Shown here: in pieces, positions 33,749 through 46,602 of the stretch
How the letters are laid out: every line of letters begins with the position of its first letter
Position numbering within the stretch: position 1 is the first letter of the stretch
DNA from: Protopterus annectens
Lineage: Eukaryota > Chordata > Ceratodontiformes > Protopteridae
DNA length: 64,000 nt
Assembly: GCF_019279795.1 (NCBI RefSeq)
Contig: NC_056726.1
Location: forward strand, 1,136,528,182-1,136,592,181
Direction: 5' to 3'
Made by a program: the position numbers and the translations under genes
Notes under the pieces: model-generated
What the model was told of the DNA's origin: nothing
The model's database searches: none
The model's input: the letters and a program-made list of their open reading frames with translations, nothing else

Positions 33749-35205
33749 CTATGTATCAGCTGCACACCCAGTACAGACATGTGTGGACACGTAGAAGGAT
33801 ATCCACACCACAGTGGCAATGTGGTAATCACAGGAGTGTGTGCAACATACATGTGTCTTACAAACATGTACAATACAACATGTATGTAGGGGACTAACAC
33901 CTATGTGATAACCAGTGGGTGGATGGTGTACTGCAAAGGTGATGTTCACACCCAGTGTCATGCAGGTAGAGGCCATGATGTTCATATCGGTATCTGTCAC
34001 AGTGACACCCATATGGATGGGATCTATATCAGCTGGTAGAGCAACAACGGTGCTGGGTATGCAGTGGTCTGTAAAGCTAGGCAGGGAAGTCCCCTCAGTG
34101 GTAGCCTGTACCTCAGGGAAGAATATACTGAAAATGAGAGCCCCATGACTGAGGACTGTGGTAAGCCAAGTGTAACTGGAATGCAGTATGTGATATGGTA
34201 TACCACCCACAGTGTATGTGTCCCGTCCATTAGCCACATTGCATAACATCCGGAGACATATGTTGTGATGTGCAGGTGGATGTGTATGTAGTCAATACCA
34301 GAATGGAGAACGGTGCTGAATGGCAGCGAGAGGACAATGCAGGCTGTGTGAACACCTGTGTTGTCATCAACTTCTCTGGTGACTGTAGGAAAGGTGTTCA
34401 AAAGGTGTAGGAGGCATGCTGTGGCCCCAACAAGACCAACCCAGCTGGCATCAAAGGACTGGAGCACAACAAAGACTCAACAAATGATGTCCATGATGAT
34501 GTGCCCTATAGCCGTGCATAACAGTCCAGTGAGGTGTGTAGGGCAATAGTCCCAGGCGTGCAGTGTGGCGCCACTTGTGTGGAGTGTTACTGTCGCTGTG
34601 TGCCAGTCAGGGGCCACAATGTCTGGTAGAAGGCTATTACTGAATATGGTGTCCCAGTGGGGAGACATGCTGTTCAGAGTTATGTGGACATCACAGCCTG
34701 GGATATTGTAGGGTGACAAGGGGCCTGTGTCCTAGGACATATAGAGTGCAGGTTAGTACTGTGTAGGTGTGACTGCAGGTACACCGCAATGTACCTGCAA
34801 GGAATGTGGCCCTGCAGGGAGTGAGAGGGTGTAATGTTAGCAATGAAGCCATCAGACAGCATGTTGCCAACATCACCTCTTACTGTCATGTTCCAGAGTG
34901 ACAGTTGTATATGTGAGCAGATGTGGGTATTGCATACGAGTACTGACATACCACCATAATGCCTTGTGGTACATCTCGGAATGTGTCGCAGTAATGTGTA
35001 CGTAGCTAGTTATGGAGTATGTGATGAGGGATCGTATGGCCCTACCAAGGCTGACCAGTGAGTCACCCCACCCATGGGAATGTACACCACTGTGTAACAG
35101 CCCCCACCTGTTGTTGTAAAGTATGTCCATGGGACCGCACCCCCAGAGTGTCGTCTGTAATAAGGTGTGTACCATCATGACTATGTGTGGAATAGCATGA
35201 ACCAT
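33749..35205 (-). pseudogene. Reverse transcriptase of the ancient LINE (broken)
   Basis: Minus-strand frames read, in LINE order: SLGRAIRSLITYSITSYVHI (matching ISKKLRALIKSSKASFERKI), GDVGNMLSDGF (DIANILADRF), IPGCDVHITLNSMSPHW with DWHTATVTLH (VPGCILHELQEELNP with [12 protein letters not shown]), GHIIMDII (ERIIMDLI), TGVHTACIVLSLPFSTVLHS (VVHTAYLDLAKAFDTIPHS), and GALIFSIFFPEVQATTEGTS with SFTDHC (GPLLFYIYFSEVQANTEGLW with NFADDC). The FADD catalytic box has become FTDH. Pairwise identity by eye is roughly one third to one half. Dead. Confidence 0.75.
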
Positions 35206-35359
35206 ATTGTCGAGTACATGCTATTGAAGTGCACTGGGGTATGTCTCAGCGGTTGCATGTGCATTGTCCACCTGCACGTATGTCAAGACAACAACTACCA
35301 CTGTCATACGACATCTGTAGTTGGCGTTGTAGTACTCATCTACTGTGTATGCCGTGAAG

Positions 35360-35880
35360 TGTGTGGTGCCGGTATGTGGCTAACAAGGGTGGGTAGCAGA
35401 TGTTCGGAATCCACCAATGAGAGGATAACCCCAGGTGTGGAACAGCAGTCACATGTTGGTAGCGTCCATGTCAAGGATACTGTTGGTCTTGGAGGTGGTG
35501 TATGGGTCGAACCAGCCGAGCGGAGGTTATAACTCATGCACAGTGTACGCCTAATGTGTCAGTACATGTGCGGCTATCACAGTTAAGTGTGGGTTACTGT
35601 CAGTGTCACATTAGTAGTAGCAGTAGTTCCGGACACAGTTATATGCACGTGGAGCACCTGTGATGAATTGTGCGAAGTAACCAGCCAGGATGTGTATACA
35701 ACATAGTGGAATATGGGGACACCTCAGCTGTGGGTGTGCCAGTCCAGGTACGTGCCTGAGAGGTACGGTCTGTCTATAACCAGTCATTGCAGGTGTGATC
35801 TGCAGAGCCAAGAGGCAGGTCCCAGTCACTGCAGAGATATTGAAGTGGTGCAGTATCAGGTGTGCCTTGCCTGCATGCGT
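35360..35880 (-). pseudogene. Endonuclease of the ancient LINE (broken)
   Basis: FNISAVTGTCLLALQITPAM followed by TGYRQTVPLRHVPGLAHPQL parallels IDICAVTETWFKAPESTPAL and PGYTSYHAFRPQNLDRTTKG of the 49.6-kb copy. Further on, VILSLVDSEHLLPTLVSHIP parallels VYPSLVRSDHKLISLDIHIP. The TETW and SDH catalytic boxes are altered, so it is inactive. Confidence 0.6.
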
Positions 35881-36749
35881 CACAGAGGATGATGTTAAGC
35901 ATTGTGTGATATGACCACATGCTTCGCTAGCCAGTTCCCGTTATGGTGGTGACTGTTATTGGACACTGTGCAAGACAGGCAGTATAAAAGCAGCAAGAGT
36001 CCAACATGTGATCTGGACTCCCAGGGCTGAGAGGTGCAGGTCAACTGTGCCACAGCATCATGTTGTTTGGCCGGGCCTGTCAAAGTGGATGTATACTAGA
36101 CGCCTGTGGAATGACAGCAGAAGCATGGACAACTGTTGGGAGTGACACAGTCGTTTGCAGTACAGTGGTAACAGATCCGGATGACTGCAAAATGCTTCCC
36201 AGGGCGTGGACCACACCATCAGGGCAACAACACCGGTGGGCTATTGCATGTCCATGCACACGTAGTCTGTGCCCTGAGTGACAACTTCAGTCACACAAAC
36301 ATGGAAGATGAGTCACATCGTACCTGCTGACTTGTGGCATGTGTGCATACGTTATGTTGCAGAACCAGTTACTGGACAGCAGGATGTAATTGACTATCGC
36401 CTTGTGTAGCCTGCTGAGTGCAACAGCAGTGTGACTGCCGACAGTCACCTAAGATAGGTGTGTTATGTATGTTATGACACCCTATTGGCTGTATGTGATG
36501 GGCACACGTGTCTGTGGGCTATAGGTTGGTGTGGTTGTGTTTGGCGATGTGGGCTGTTGTTGGTGCCCACACAGAGTATGGAGGGGTACTGTACAAGGTG
36601 TCTCCGTATGTGTGGCCTGTGGTGGGGATCATGTGGGACTATGTGATGTGTGGGGTGCATTGCCAGTGTTGCACAACCCCACATGACTGTCAGGTGCAGT
36701 CAAGGTTGGTGACAGTATAACCCCCAGCAGGGCTGCATATGTGCATCCC

Positions 36750-37100
36750 CCACAGGCTGTACTGTTGTATGTTGGGAGGTGTGCATTGACTGTGTACATG
36801 AGAATAGCTCTATTGCCACATGTACAACATAGTCATCATAGTGACAGGCAATAGCACTGGTACATGCCAGTTGGATATGCCTGTATATAAGTGGTACGTG
36901 GCAGGTAGACATGCAGTAGAAACCACCATGTCTCACGAGGTATGTGAGTGATGTGTGTACGACAGCTGTTGTACAGTTATTAAGCTGGAAATGTATGGAC
37001 AGACAGTGTACCTGTGAGGACTGGTGTGAAATGGGTGCTAAACTAAGCAGTAGCTCATAACGTGCCAAGAAGCTCTGAACAAGTGCTGAGCATGCCCATA
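36750..37100 (-). pseudogene. Esterase-like first protein of the ancient LINE (broken)
   Basis: VVHTSLTYLVRHGGFYCMST followed by CHVPLIYRHIQLACTSAI aligns without gaps to VIVHAGVNDLRRTSLDYMKR and the following helix of the SGNH-esterase-like protein at 49.05-49.56 kb. The GND block is destroyed. Weakest of the three domain matches. Confidence 0.5.
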
Positions 37101-37140
37101 CATTACAGATAGGGTGTTGCATAATATCAACCCACAAGTG

Positions 37141-38767
37141 TTGACAACAGTCATGATTGGTGGCACCGCATCAGAACACTGCCGGGTATGGTCTGCAAGT
37201 CCATAAACCATTATCAATGTAGATGTTACCAGTACAGATGTACAAGACAGTACAGATGTTTGGCTACAGATGCCTGTGTATGTCACAGGAGTGTTCTACT
37301 AGTGGCCTGTTGACAGACTCACAACTACCAAAGGTGCTACAGTGACATGTGCATATCACACGGTGTCAGCTACAGTAAACCAGGGTTAATGTGTTGTACC
37401 CCACCTGCATTGTAGCCCATACCACACAGACAAATGTCAGCCATCTGTGTATTTGAGGATGTGAATGGTCATGACCTATGGGCAATTGTTGTCACAGTGT
37501 TGTGAACAGCATACAGAATGGGCTGTGTGTGTGATGTGTGTGACATATGTGCACATTCTGGTGGATGATATCAGCAATGACACCACTAGGGGAATACCTC
37601 TGTACCCATTCAGAAACACCTAGGCTGTGGTCAACAGTATGGACACTGTGTTAGGGATGGTGTAGTGTAGTACACCTCCCTGAGCTGGAGACATCTCCCT
37701 GGCCCTTTAGGTAGTCATCCGAGGTACGCATGACATGACAGGGTGGTATCCATGAGCACAGAGATCATTGGACAGGCATACACAGCACCCGTGTGACCAA
37801 TATTGGAATACACATCACCCTCCAGGGGTACGGCCCACGCGTGGATGGCCGATACCAGCCTCCACAATACTCACCTCCAGTATGCAGCATGCTATCCACC
37901 TTGCATACAGACATATGCCACACTATGCTGTTAGACATGCTACATGTCCATAGTCTGATCTGAAAGACATATGTCATGGACAACCACCGTCCTACGACTA
38001 GAATGGCCACATGCTTGACAGATCCCTGTGCCATACCTGTGACATACTCCCGCCATACCATGCAGCCCTGTCCACATAGCTGCACATATCATTCCTGTCA
38101 TACATGGTGTGATGGCCGTATGGTAGATGTAGTATCATCTATCTGGATCAGTAATGTGTCACTGATGCCCCTCGTGGTGGCGTATTGGGTGACGGATACA
38201 GCTAGGAAACCCAGCCTGTACATGCTATAGCCGATAGCCTTACCTGTGAATGACGTCCGACTAGCCATTGTCCCATGTCTATCACATGTGTAACACAGGT
38301 GATCCGTGGCAGGATGTTGAACAGCTGTACAGTGCAGTGTAGATGTCTATGGAAAAATAGATGCATGTACAGGTTTCCATGCGTACTTGGTGCATTGTCA
38401 CTGCCCAAGTCCAGTAAGGCTGTGTCTGTGTTGATATGTGACATATCCACAGCATCAAGGTCAACAGCATTACCGTGGATGCATCAGGCATGAGTAGATA
38501 GGTAAGAACACCAGTGCAGGCAAACAGACATGCCCACATGGAGACTGACGTCACATGCAGTAGGAACACTAATGAGGTGACACACATATATGGGGATGAT
38601 ATCCAATGCATACTGGGTGTTACATGTGTGTGACACATAAATGCCAGTCGTGGTAGTGTAATGTTGATTTGCAAAGATAACTGTGCGAATGTACTAGAAA
38701 TGTATGTGCAGCAGTATCACTGTACATGTCTGTAAATGTGACCTGTCACCTTCATTATGTCTTACAG
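37141..38767. other. No coding exon seen; upstream region of the Myb-like gene
   Basis: TG/CA-rich DNA. It must contain the promoter or 5' untranslated exon of the Myb-like gene if the acceptor at 38767 is used, but I cannot pinpoint them. Confidence 0.4.
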
Positions 38768-38770
38768 ATA

Positions 38771-41700
38771 ATGCAGCATACATGCCTACCAGCATATAGC
38801 CGACAGGAGGATGATGTTGTAATCCCGTACCTCCATGAGAACTACGAGGTGTTATTTAGCCACGTGCCACAGCATGCACAGCAGCGGGATGACCTGTGGC
38901 AGGATCTTCACAGGAGGGTCAACAAAGTGGGCGGCCACAACCGCACCTACCAGCAGGTGTGCAGACACTGCACGGACCTGATACGTCATGCAAAACAGCG
39001 TGCCACTGCAATCGCCAGGGAACAAGGTGGAACGGGTGGTGGGCCACCAACCCAGCCTCCACTTACACACACAGAGGAGCTACTGGCCAATCTGGGAACA
39101 CCCTCGGAACAGCCCCCACAAACACTAGCTGCCATCGTGGAGGTGGGTGTCTCCCAACCAATGAGCCTGGAGTTGCCTGGTAAGTCAGTACTGAACATAT
39201 GGCCAGTATATCCCACGTACATGCATGTGTCAGTGTACATCATGTAATGTAACAACATATGCAAAGTATGTGGACACACATGCCTTATGCTACCCTATGT
39301 ATGCACCATACCTCTGAACTGTACAGGTATATGCAGGATGTCCAGATGTCTGCCTCATATTGTCAGTGTGTTCCCCTTAATATCTGTCCCTTTCTGGCAA
39401 ATAGCTGAGGAATGGAGTCATTAAATGATGACATACAGTTGTGTTTACGACTGCACATTCCATGTCAAACCCATGTGCATGCAAACCTATTGGTCTAGCA
39501 AATTTCTAAGTTAGTAAGAGCAATATGTCACAGTTGTCCCTATATGTCCCCCATCATAGTAGGCTTTGTCCACATTTATTGTTCTAAGAGGTTGAGAGGT
39601 ATGGTATGCACACATGTGCTGACTATATGCTATTGTACAGGCGAATGTGTTAACCTGCACTGTGCACCCTGTGGCTGTCATACAGTCATGGATAATGTTC
39701 ATACTGCTGTGTCACCCTATACAGGTACCTCTGGCATGCCGCACAGACAAGAGTCTGTTGCAGGTGAGACTATCATCGGTATCAGGCATGTCAAAGCATA
39801 GATCTATTCGCCATGTGGCCAGTTAATACATGGATAGACAGGTGGCATCACCCATCATCCACACAGGCGACCCATGTGCAATATATACAACTGAAATAAT
39901 ACAAAGACATGAAACTACAGTATTTGTCATTGCTACATGTGTGTCCAGCTGTGCATACAACGGTGGAGGTGTTCTACAATGGAGGCATATGTACTATACA
40001 GTGAAACAAAATGTGTGGTACACAAACCAGTACCGCACAGTGAGCAGTGATATGGGCAAACCACAGGCGTCACCATTGTGTTATATGCCCCTGCAATGGT
40101 TTCACACATTGTGATGTTCCATCCGACATGTCTGAGACATGTAGTGTTTTGGTTGCAATATTGTCACAGTTTCCCATAACCCATACCCCACATACCACAC
40201 ATACACCTGTTGTCTGCATAGTCCTGTGGATAGTGACATAACCAACATCTATGGGTGTATGTCATATGGGACAACACAGACATGTGTGATAGACGGCCAT
40301 CACATACATGACCAACACACGCACACATGGCCATGGGGGATGGTCAGAGACACGTAGTCACACAGAAGACGGGATGTGGATACACCCTGTCCCACTTTGT
40401 CCACACATGGTCCAAGTACAATCATACTAGACCGAATGTACAGGTGATGTGGTACGCTGCACATCATAAATGCCTGTGCACAGCTAGTGGAGGTGTCAGT
40501 GACATGTACCTCATAAGATGTGTTGAACATGATGTCTGTGTCATAGCATGACAGTAGTCACCTTCACAGATTCCACTGACAGTGACACAAGGCCACAGAA
40601 ACTGTACTTTTCCCCCCTGCCATAGGACATCACTGTTAGCTGTGCCCCTTGTGTACGTGGAACATCGATGTCATGTGTGAAATGGTGATGTGACAGGTCC
40701 GCTATGTGTGGACATGGTTGCCAGGCAGCTAACACTCTGTAGTCATCATGCAGGGGTGTCATCTGTATGTCCTCCAGTGACGTGTCACATGACACAGCAT
40801 GGTTGGGTGTGTATACACATCAGCATCGTAGGTCACAATCCATAGGTATGTCATGGGTATGCATGCAGTTCCGGATATGCAATGCATACATAACATGCAC
40901 TGTTTAGCAATATAAACGCCTCATGATGCCATGCAATGGCACAGTGTCTGTACATCACACTGTACAGCAATGTAGATGGCTCAGTCCCCTATCATGCCCA
41001 TGCACATTTGCTCAACATGCATTCTATCTGTAGGGCATATGGACAACACCGCAATGTGATACCCAGTACGATGCTGTACATGTGTCAGGACACCATTGTG
41101 TCAGGCATGCATGCATGTTAATGCACAAGTCAGCAGATTACATGTCAAGGTCACATCAGCCATGTGTACAGTTATCCTGTTCTGGTCCACATGGTATATC
41201 ACAGGGATGCATGCATACTACCATGATCGTGTGAATTGCATAGATAATGATATGCCACCTGCCTGCTGTAGTGTGCATTCCAGGGGGTATGCTTACAAAC
41301 ACTATTGATGTCTGAGCTGCATGCTGTCAGCTGTATCACAAGCATGCCACATACCATCTGTCATCTCACATGCATGGTGTGTCAGTGTGTGTCAGTGTGT
41401 GTGTCTGTGTGTGTGTGTGTGTATTGTAATTTAGAGTCTTTCTTTGCAATCACAGGTTATGTAGGTGCGTTACCCCCCTGCGGTCCATCTGATAGTGTCC
41501 CCACAGTGGATAGCAGTAATGAACAAATGCACGAGGTACAGGCAGGGATGTCAGGGGCGGAATCTGTGCCAATGGTTGCCATCCCAGCTATGTCCCCCTC
41601 TTCCCTGCACACAGTTCAGCTGTCAACACATACGGCATCTACAGTGGCCATAGAGGAAGGACAGTCAGTGGTTGTTAGCATTGAACAGGAACATGTGGTG

Positions 41701-42378
41701 GCTACAGAAGGTGTGTCTCCACACCATGGTGGCAGTATACTGACTGCAGATGTGCCACACAGGCATGTGGCTGGTGCTGCTCGTAGGTGGACCTCTGGCA
41801 GATATGCACCTGCAGGACGTAGCGCAGCAGCTGGGATCACCAGACACATGTTCCAGACTGTAATGGTGGCACCGGCATGTGCCGAACGGCAGAACAGAGA
41901 AGCGCAGAGGCTGCAGAGGGCTGCTATCAGTACCCTAAACAACAACATCCAGGCATTGGCAGGTGCTCAACAGCAGCTTGCTGATGTTCTGGACAGGCAA
42001 TTGGGTGACATGGTCAGAATCCTTGACTGTGGCATGGCAATCTGCGAGCGTGAGCTGTCTGTGCTGGAACATCTGGTAGGGGTGAGGCGTAGGACACATG
42101 GACGTAGGCCAGCTACACCACCTAGTGTAGGTCAACGTGAGTGTGCCACCTCACATGGCTGCTCCCATAGTGCTGGTAGCAGTAGCAGTGCAGCTGGTGC
42201 TGCGATGTCATCACCAGGTCACAGCAGGCCACGTGGACATGGCCCTGGACGTTCCCGGCAGGGACACAGTTCCAGTGGCCATGTGTCGTCTGACAGTAGC
42301 CATTCTGTACCTCTGCCTGGTAGTGCCCGTGCAACCCCTGGCAGGCACAGGACACGTGGCCGTGTCCAGTCACAGTGA
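38771..42378 (+). CDS. Myb/SANT-like DNA-binding protein of the Harbinger element (3 coding exons)
   Basis: The likely partner of the transposase: in PIF/Harbinger elements a Myb/trihelix-like protein binds the ends and helps carry the transposase into the nucleus. Join 38771-39179, 39725-39763 and 41456-42378, giving 456 aa. Exon 1 (after acceptor CTTACAG at 38767) holds the Myb/SANT-like fold, residues ~9-75: SRQEDDVVIPYLHENYEVLF, LWQDLHRRVN, RTYQQVCRHCTDLIRHAKQR. Exon 3 has an Ala/Ser-rich linker, a helical, probably coiled-coil segment at residues ~292-350 (NREAQRLQRAAISTLNNNIQ, LADVLDRQL), and a Ser/Gly/His/Arg-rich basic tail that could serve nuclear entry. Donors GTAAGT and GTGAGA and acceptors ACAG and CACAG are canonical. 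All introns are phase 1 and the spliced frame has no stop. The start is inferred from the in-frame ATG just after the acceptor. Confidence 0.82.
39300..39560 (+). mobile_element. Dispersed repeat family R2, copy inside Myb-gene intron 1
   Basis: It contains CTCTGAACTGTACAGG, TTTCTGGCAAATAGCTGAGG and GTCATTAAATGATGACATAC, in the same order as copies at 53.19, 57.10 and 60.69 kb. Non-coding, unclassified. Confidence 0.6.
39725..39763 (+). CDS. 39-nt microexon of the Myb-like gene
   Basis: Flanked by TATACAG and GTGAGAC, 39 nt long (13 codons), phase 1 on both sides. It encodes TSGMPHRQESVA between the shared boundary glycines. Skipping it would also keep the frame, so both isoforms are possible. 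It rests on splice signals and frame logic only. Confidence 0.65.
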
Positions 42379-45059
42379 GCTGTACAACCTGGTCTGTACA
42401 ATCTGGAGCTGTCCATAATACCCTTATGTAGGCCTCACAAATGACAGAACTGTGTTCACACATACACACACACAGCAAACACAACTGTAGGGCTCCACAA
42501 CACCCACATGCATACGGAACAGACATGTCCATTCAAATCACTGGCCCTTACCTGCACACATGATGTCATCCATTGGTGCAGCCTATGCTCCTGGCAAACA
42601 GTATCACCCTGTGCATATGATGACGCCTGTGCTGCATCTCTGTCATCCACACCATCGGTGCAGGGATATGCTCATATGGTCTGATGCACAGGGTGAGCAG
42701 AATAGTGAGAGGTGTATCTAACATTACTTGTGTATGCATATTGAGGGATGTGTATATTGTATTGGTCGTGTGTGAATACTGAGATGTGAGAGGTGTATCT
42801 AACATTACTTGTGTATGCATATTGAGGGATGTGTATGTTGCATTGGACGTGTGTGAATACAGAGAGATGTGTATGTGACATCAGTGGTGTACTGTCAACA
42901 TGCACCAGTCATACCATGCAGTCCAGGTGCAGCATGCATTGTGATATGTTCACAGTATGTGTCTCAGTTACAACAGTAACAGCATGTTGGTAATGATGCC
43001 CTGGTTCCCTCCTATGGTGTACTGGCATGTGCCTACAGATAGCAGTGTTTGCAGTCCCCCATGTGTAACTGTGGAGTACTCACAGGCACGTATGGCAATA
43101 TCAGCATGCTAAACATATCCTCAACCTGACTGTTGGACAGTCGAACATGACACAGATGTCCAAACATGACACAGATGTCCGCACATATACTGCACCTGAA
43201 GCATGTGGTCAGTTGAACAGGCTACAGCGGACAGAGATGTGACATACATACAGGGAAACATTACAGGTATGTTGACATGGTGCAGCGGTTGTACACAGCG
43301 GTCTGGCCAATGATGACGTTAGAGGCCACCTGATAGCATGAGGCCACACTGTGTAGCGGTAATACCCTGTCACAATACAGGAACATGGCCACATTCACGG
43401 GGTCTACAGCACTATAACGCACACCCCATAGTGTTGAGGTGCGGACCCTTGCCTATGTGGTCATCACCCTCGCAGTACTTTACACCCACATGACGTGGCA
43501 CAGAGAAGGGACATGCACAGGTAGCCAGTATGGCTGGGACCGATGGCATCAACAGGGTAGTAGACTGCATCACCATGAGGGGTTAGTGATCCTGTTTCCA
43601 CAGTATGGTAGCATACACCCTCACACCAAGCACCAGACAGCCATACATACATGCATACACACACACACTGTGGTGACCAGATATGTGTGCATGGATTGCC
43701 GATGTGTGTGATGCACCACACCTGCCGACATCATGCTTTCCACACTGCAGTATGTAAAGATCTCTACAACGGTGTACAGGGATGTGTTACACCTGGGACG
43801 TAGTCCCCACCATATGTGGCATGTGTGGTCACACAAGTGGACACACATGGCAGTGCTGGGAATGATACACCTGCCATATGATGAGCCGTTTGATAGACAT
43901 GCAGTGGTAATGTCCGCAGTATGTGTACCAACGCTATGTCTGGCAATTGTGTGGCTATATGCACACAGGAGGATGTCAGTGACACAGGTGTCATGTGACA
44001 TACAGTTGGTAACACCTGACCGCTGTGTGTGCATTATGTCATCACCATCAAGTAACAGTGACATAATGTACAGTTTGCACATGGCATGGTAGGATGGCGT
44101 GTGACATACCTGTGAGCCATCCCTGGCACACATACATCTACACAGGTGGATCACCACTTTATGTACACACATCCCTCCATACGTGATGTACAACCAACCG
44201 TACTGTCTGTATGTCACCATATACAGGTGTCAATGATGGACTGTATTGCGACTGCATGTTGTAGTTAGGCACAGCTGTGTTACGGACATCGGCCACTGCA
44301 CATGCATGGTTGCTGCATGCAAAGTACAGATTGTACATGTGCATTGGTCCTACATGTGTCTCCATTAGCCATGTTTGTATGGATTGCTATTGTTGGACAT
44401 GTGTGTTGACATACATAACACATGGACTGTGGTATGATATCACAGGTGTCATGGGTGACTACTTCAGGGGAATGTGTCCTCCGTCAACATTGCTACCTCA
44501 TGTACTGTGAGCATTCAACAGACATGGACCCACCTTCCATTTGCGTGCATATGATTGCTTAGGCCACTGTTCTGCACGGGGGACAGCAAAGGTTTAGCTA
44601 TGTACATATGTGTTGTGTGTGTGTGGTCCATGCCCACACCCACTACAATCACATGTTTGACATATCCAAACATGTGTGTTTGTTGGTGTACAGCAACACT
44701 CATCTGTCACAGCTGTGTAAGACCCAGGGCCCCTGGTATGTCTTGAGCTGACCTGGTCATGTATAGTGGTATACTTGCAATGCATAACACCTGTTGAAAC
44801 CCTGTCACTACATGTGTACTCTGCACAGTTGCTGTAGACCTCTGCACAGTCCACTGGTCATGTGTCACACGGTGTTGTGGTAATCTATGGCTGTGTATTG
44901 CTGCAGCAACGACATGGTGATGTCTCGAAGGCTACAGTGTAGACTGCGGTGTGTACATCTGGGATCTGCACCTGTGACAGCTGTGATGGCAGCTGAGTGT
45001 GTACTGGTCACTGCATGTGTGTGACCACTCTGTGCTTGGGGACAGTTATACCTTACTGT
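42379..45059. other. No gene seen; contains an 81-bp tandem duplication
   Basis: A two-copy tandem repeat of 81 bp (42709 and 42790; GAGGTGTATCTAACATTACT in both) and a 20-bp duplication near 43142 (ACATGACACAGATGTCC). The 199-codon minus-strand frame at 43621-44220 has no recognisable motif. Confidence 0.5.
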
Positions 45060-45320
45060 GCCCTTCCGTGTTTAGACTCCATCTGCATGCAAGATGGCCC
45101 TTTGCAACTGCTAAGTGTGTGAGCATGCCCAGAATGCTGTTGTGTAGATGGACACACATGACAGTCTAAACTGAGCCCTTGTGTGTTGAGACTCCGTCTG
45201 CATGCAAGACGGCCCTTTGCAACTGCTAAGTGTGTGAGCATGCCCAGTATGCTGTTGTGTAGATCGACACACAGTACAGTCTGAACGGACGTGTATTACT
45301 AAGCGTGTGGCCATGCCCAG
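45060..45320. repeat. Tandem repeat, 115-bp period, about 2.3 copies
   Basis: AGACTCCATCTGCATGCAAG at 45074 recurs as AGACTCCGTCTGCATGCAAG at 45189, followed by the same GGCCCTTTGCAACTGCTAAG and GTGTGAGCATGCCCAG. A partial third copy follows near 45298. Confidence 0.85.
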
Positions 45321-45639
45321 TGACACCTTGTGTCAGTCATGTCCCTCTGTGCATGGGCATGGCCGTTGACATCCTGTATAGCCATGGTGGTCATCCAGGC
45401 AACAGATGTCCATTTTCAACGTCACGATGGATGCCTACTGAGTACACACTGGTCAACTATCTTGAAGGGTGTACTGTCTGTGGCGTGTCCCGTGACTATG
45501 TCATGTTGTCGTGGTGCTCAGTAAATCTTACGTTGCCTCGATCACACCACTGCCGTCTGTTTGTCTACGTCTACCGTGGGACAGTAATATATCTGTATGC
45601 TTTCATACTGATCACTCTCTATACAATCCCTGTCGGCGT

Positions 45640-46054
45640 CCTTGTCAGTGCGGATGATGACACATGCCTAGAAGTATGCCTCTGGGATGGCTGTGCATAG
45701 TAATCTTGGTAGCGCGTTCTGTAAATGCATCATGCTGTAGTGTGTTAGGGTAGTTAGGTGTATGTTCGACTCCCAGCCCTGCCAAGTGTGTGTGTGTGTG
45801 TGTGTGTGCGTGTGTGTGTGTGTGTGTGTTTGCGCGCATGCTCCCATCCGCCTGGGGACTCAGTCTTGCTTTTAGATGCCTTACACCACAGAAAGTTCCT
45901 ACCGACGTCTTTGCCTTTGCGGATGATGACACACACCTAGATGTCTGCCTCTGGGACTGCTGTGCTTAGTAATCTCGGTAGCGCGTTCTGTAAATGCATC
46001 ATGCTGTAGTGTGTTAGGGTAGTTAGGTGTATGTTCAACTTCCAGCCCTGCCAA

Positions 46055-46092
<38 letters not shown>

Positions 46093-46549
46093 GCGCATGC
46101 TCCCATCTGGCTGGGGTTTCAGTATTGCTTTTAGATGCCTCACACCACAGAAAGTTCCTACCGACATTTTTGCCTTTGCGGATGATGACACGCACCTAGA
46201 TGTCTGCCTCTGGGACTACTGTGCTTAGTAATCTTGGTAGCGCGTTCTGTAAATGCGTCATGCTGTAGTGTGTTAGGGTAGTTAGGTGTATGTTCGACTC
46301 CCAGCCCTGCCAAGTGTGTGTGCATGTTTGCGCGCATGCTCCCATCCGCCTGGGGACTCAGTCTTGCTTTTAGACGCCTCACCCCACAGAAAGTTCCTAC
46401 CGACGTCTTTGCCTTTGCGGATAATGACACGCACCCAGATGTCTGCCTCTGGGAATGCTGTGCTTAGTAATCTCGGTAGTGCATTCTGTAAATGTGTCAT
46501 GCTGTAGTGTGTTAGGGTAGTTAGGTGTATGTTCAACTCCCAGTCCTGC

Positions 46550-46602
<53 letters not shown>

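Larger units (their letters stand above)
33740..37140 (-). mobile_element. Ancient LINE (LINE-A relative) inside the giant element, minus strand
   Basis: Readable only at protein level. Going leftward from 37.1 kb it keeps the LINE-A order: esterase-like first protein, endonuclease, reverse transcriptase. The blocks align with the copy at 48.5-52.5 kb with few frame changes but with most charged residues replaced. It is far older than the two LINE-A copies nested in the same element. Confidence 0.7.

Noticed and set aside
43621..44220. 199-codon minus-strand open frame
   Set aside because: Cys/His/Thr-rich translation of TG/CA-rich DNA, overlapped by an equally open plus-strand frame; no recognisable motif.
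45690..45780. Functional tRNA gene suggested by A/B-box-like phrases in the satellite
   Set aside because: No cloverleaf with paired acceptor and anticodon arms could be drawn; at best a tRNA-derived repeat.
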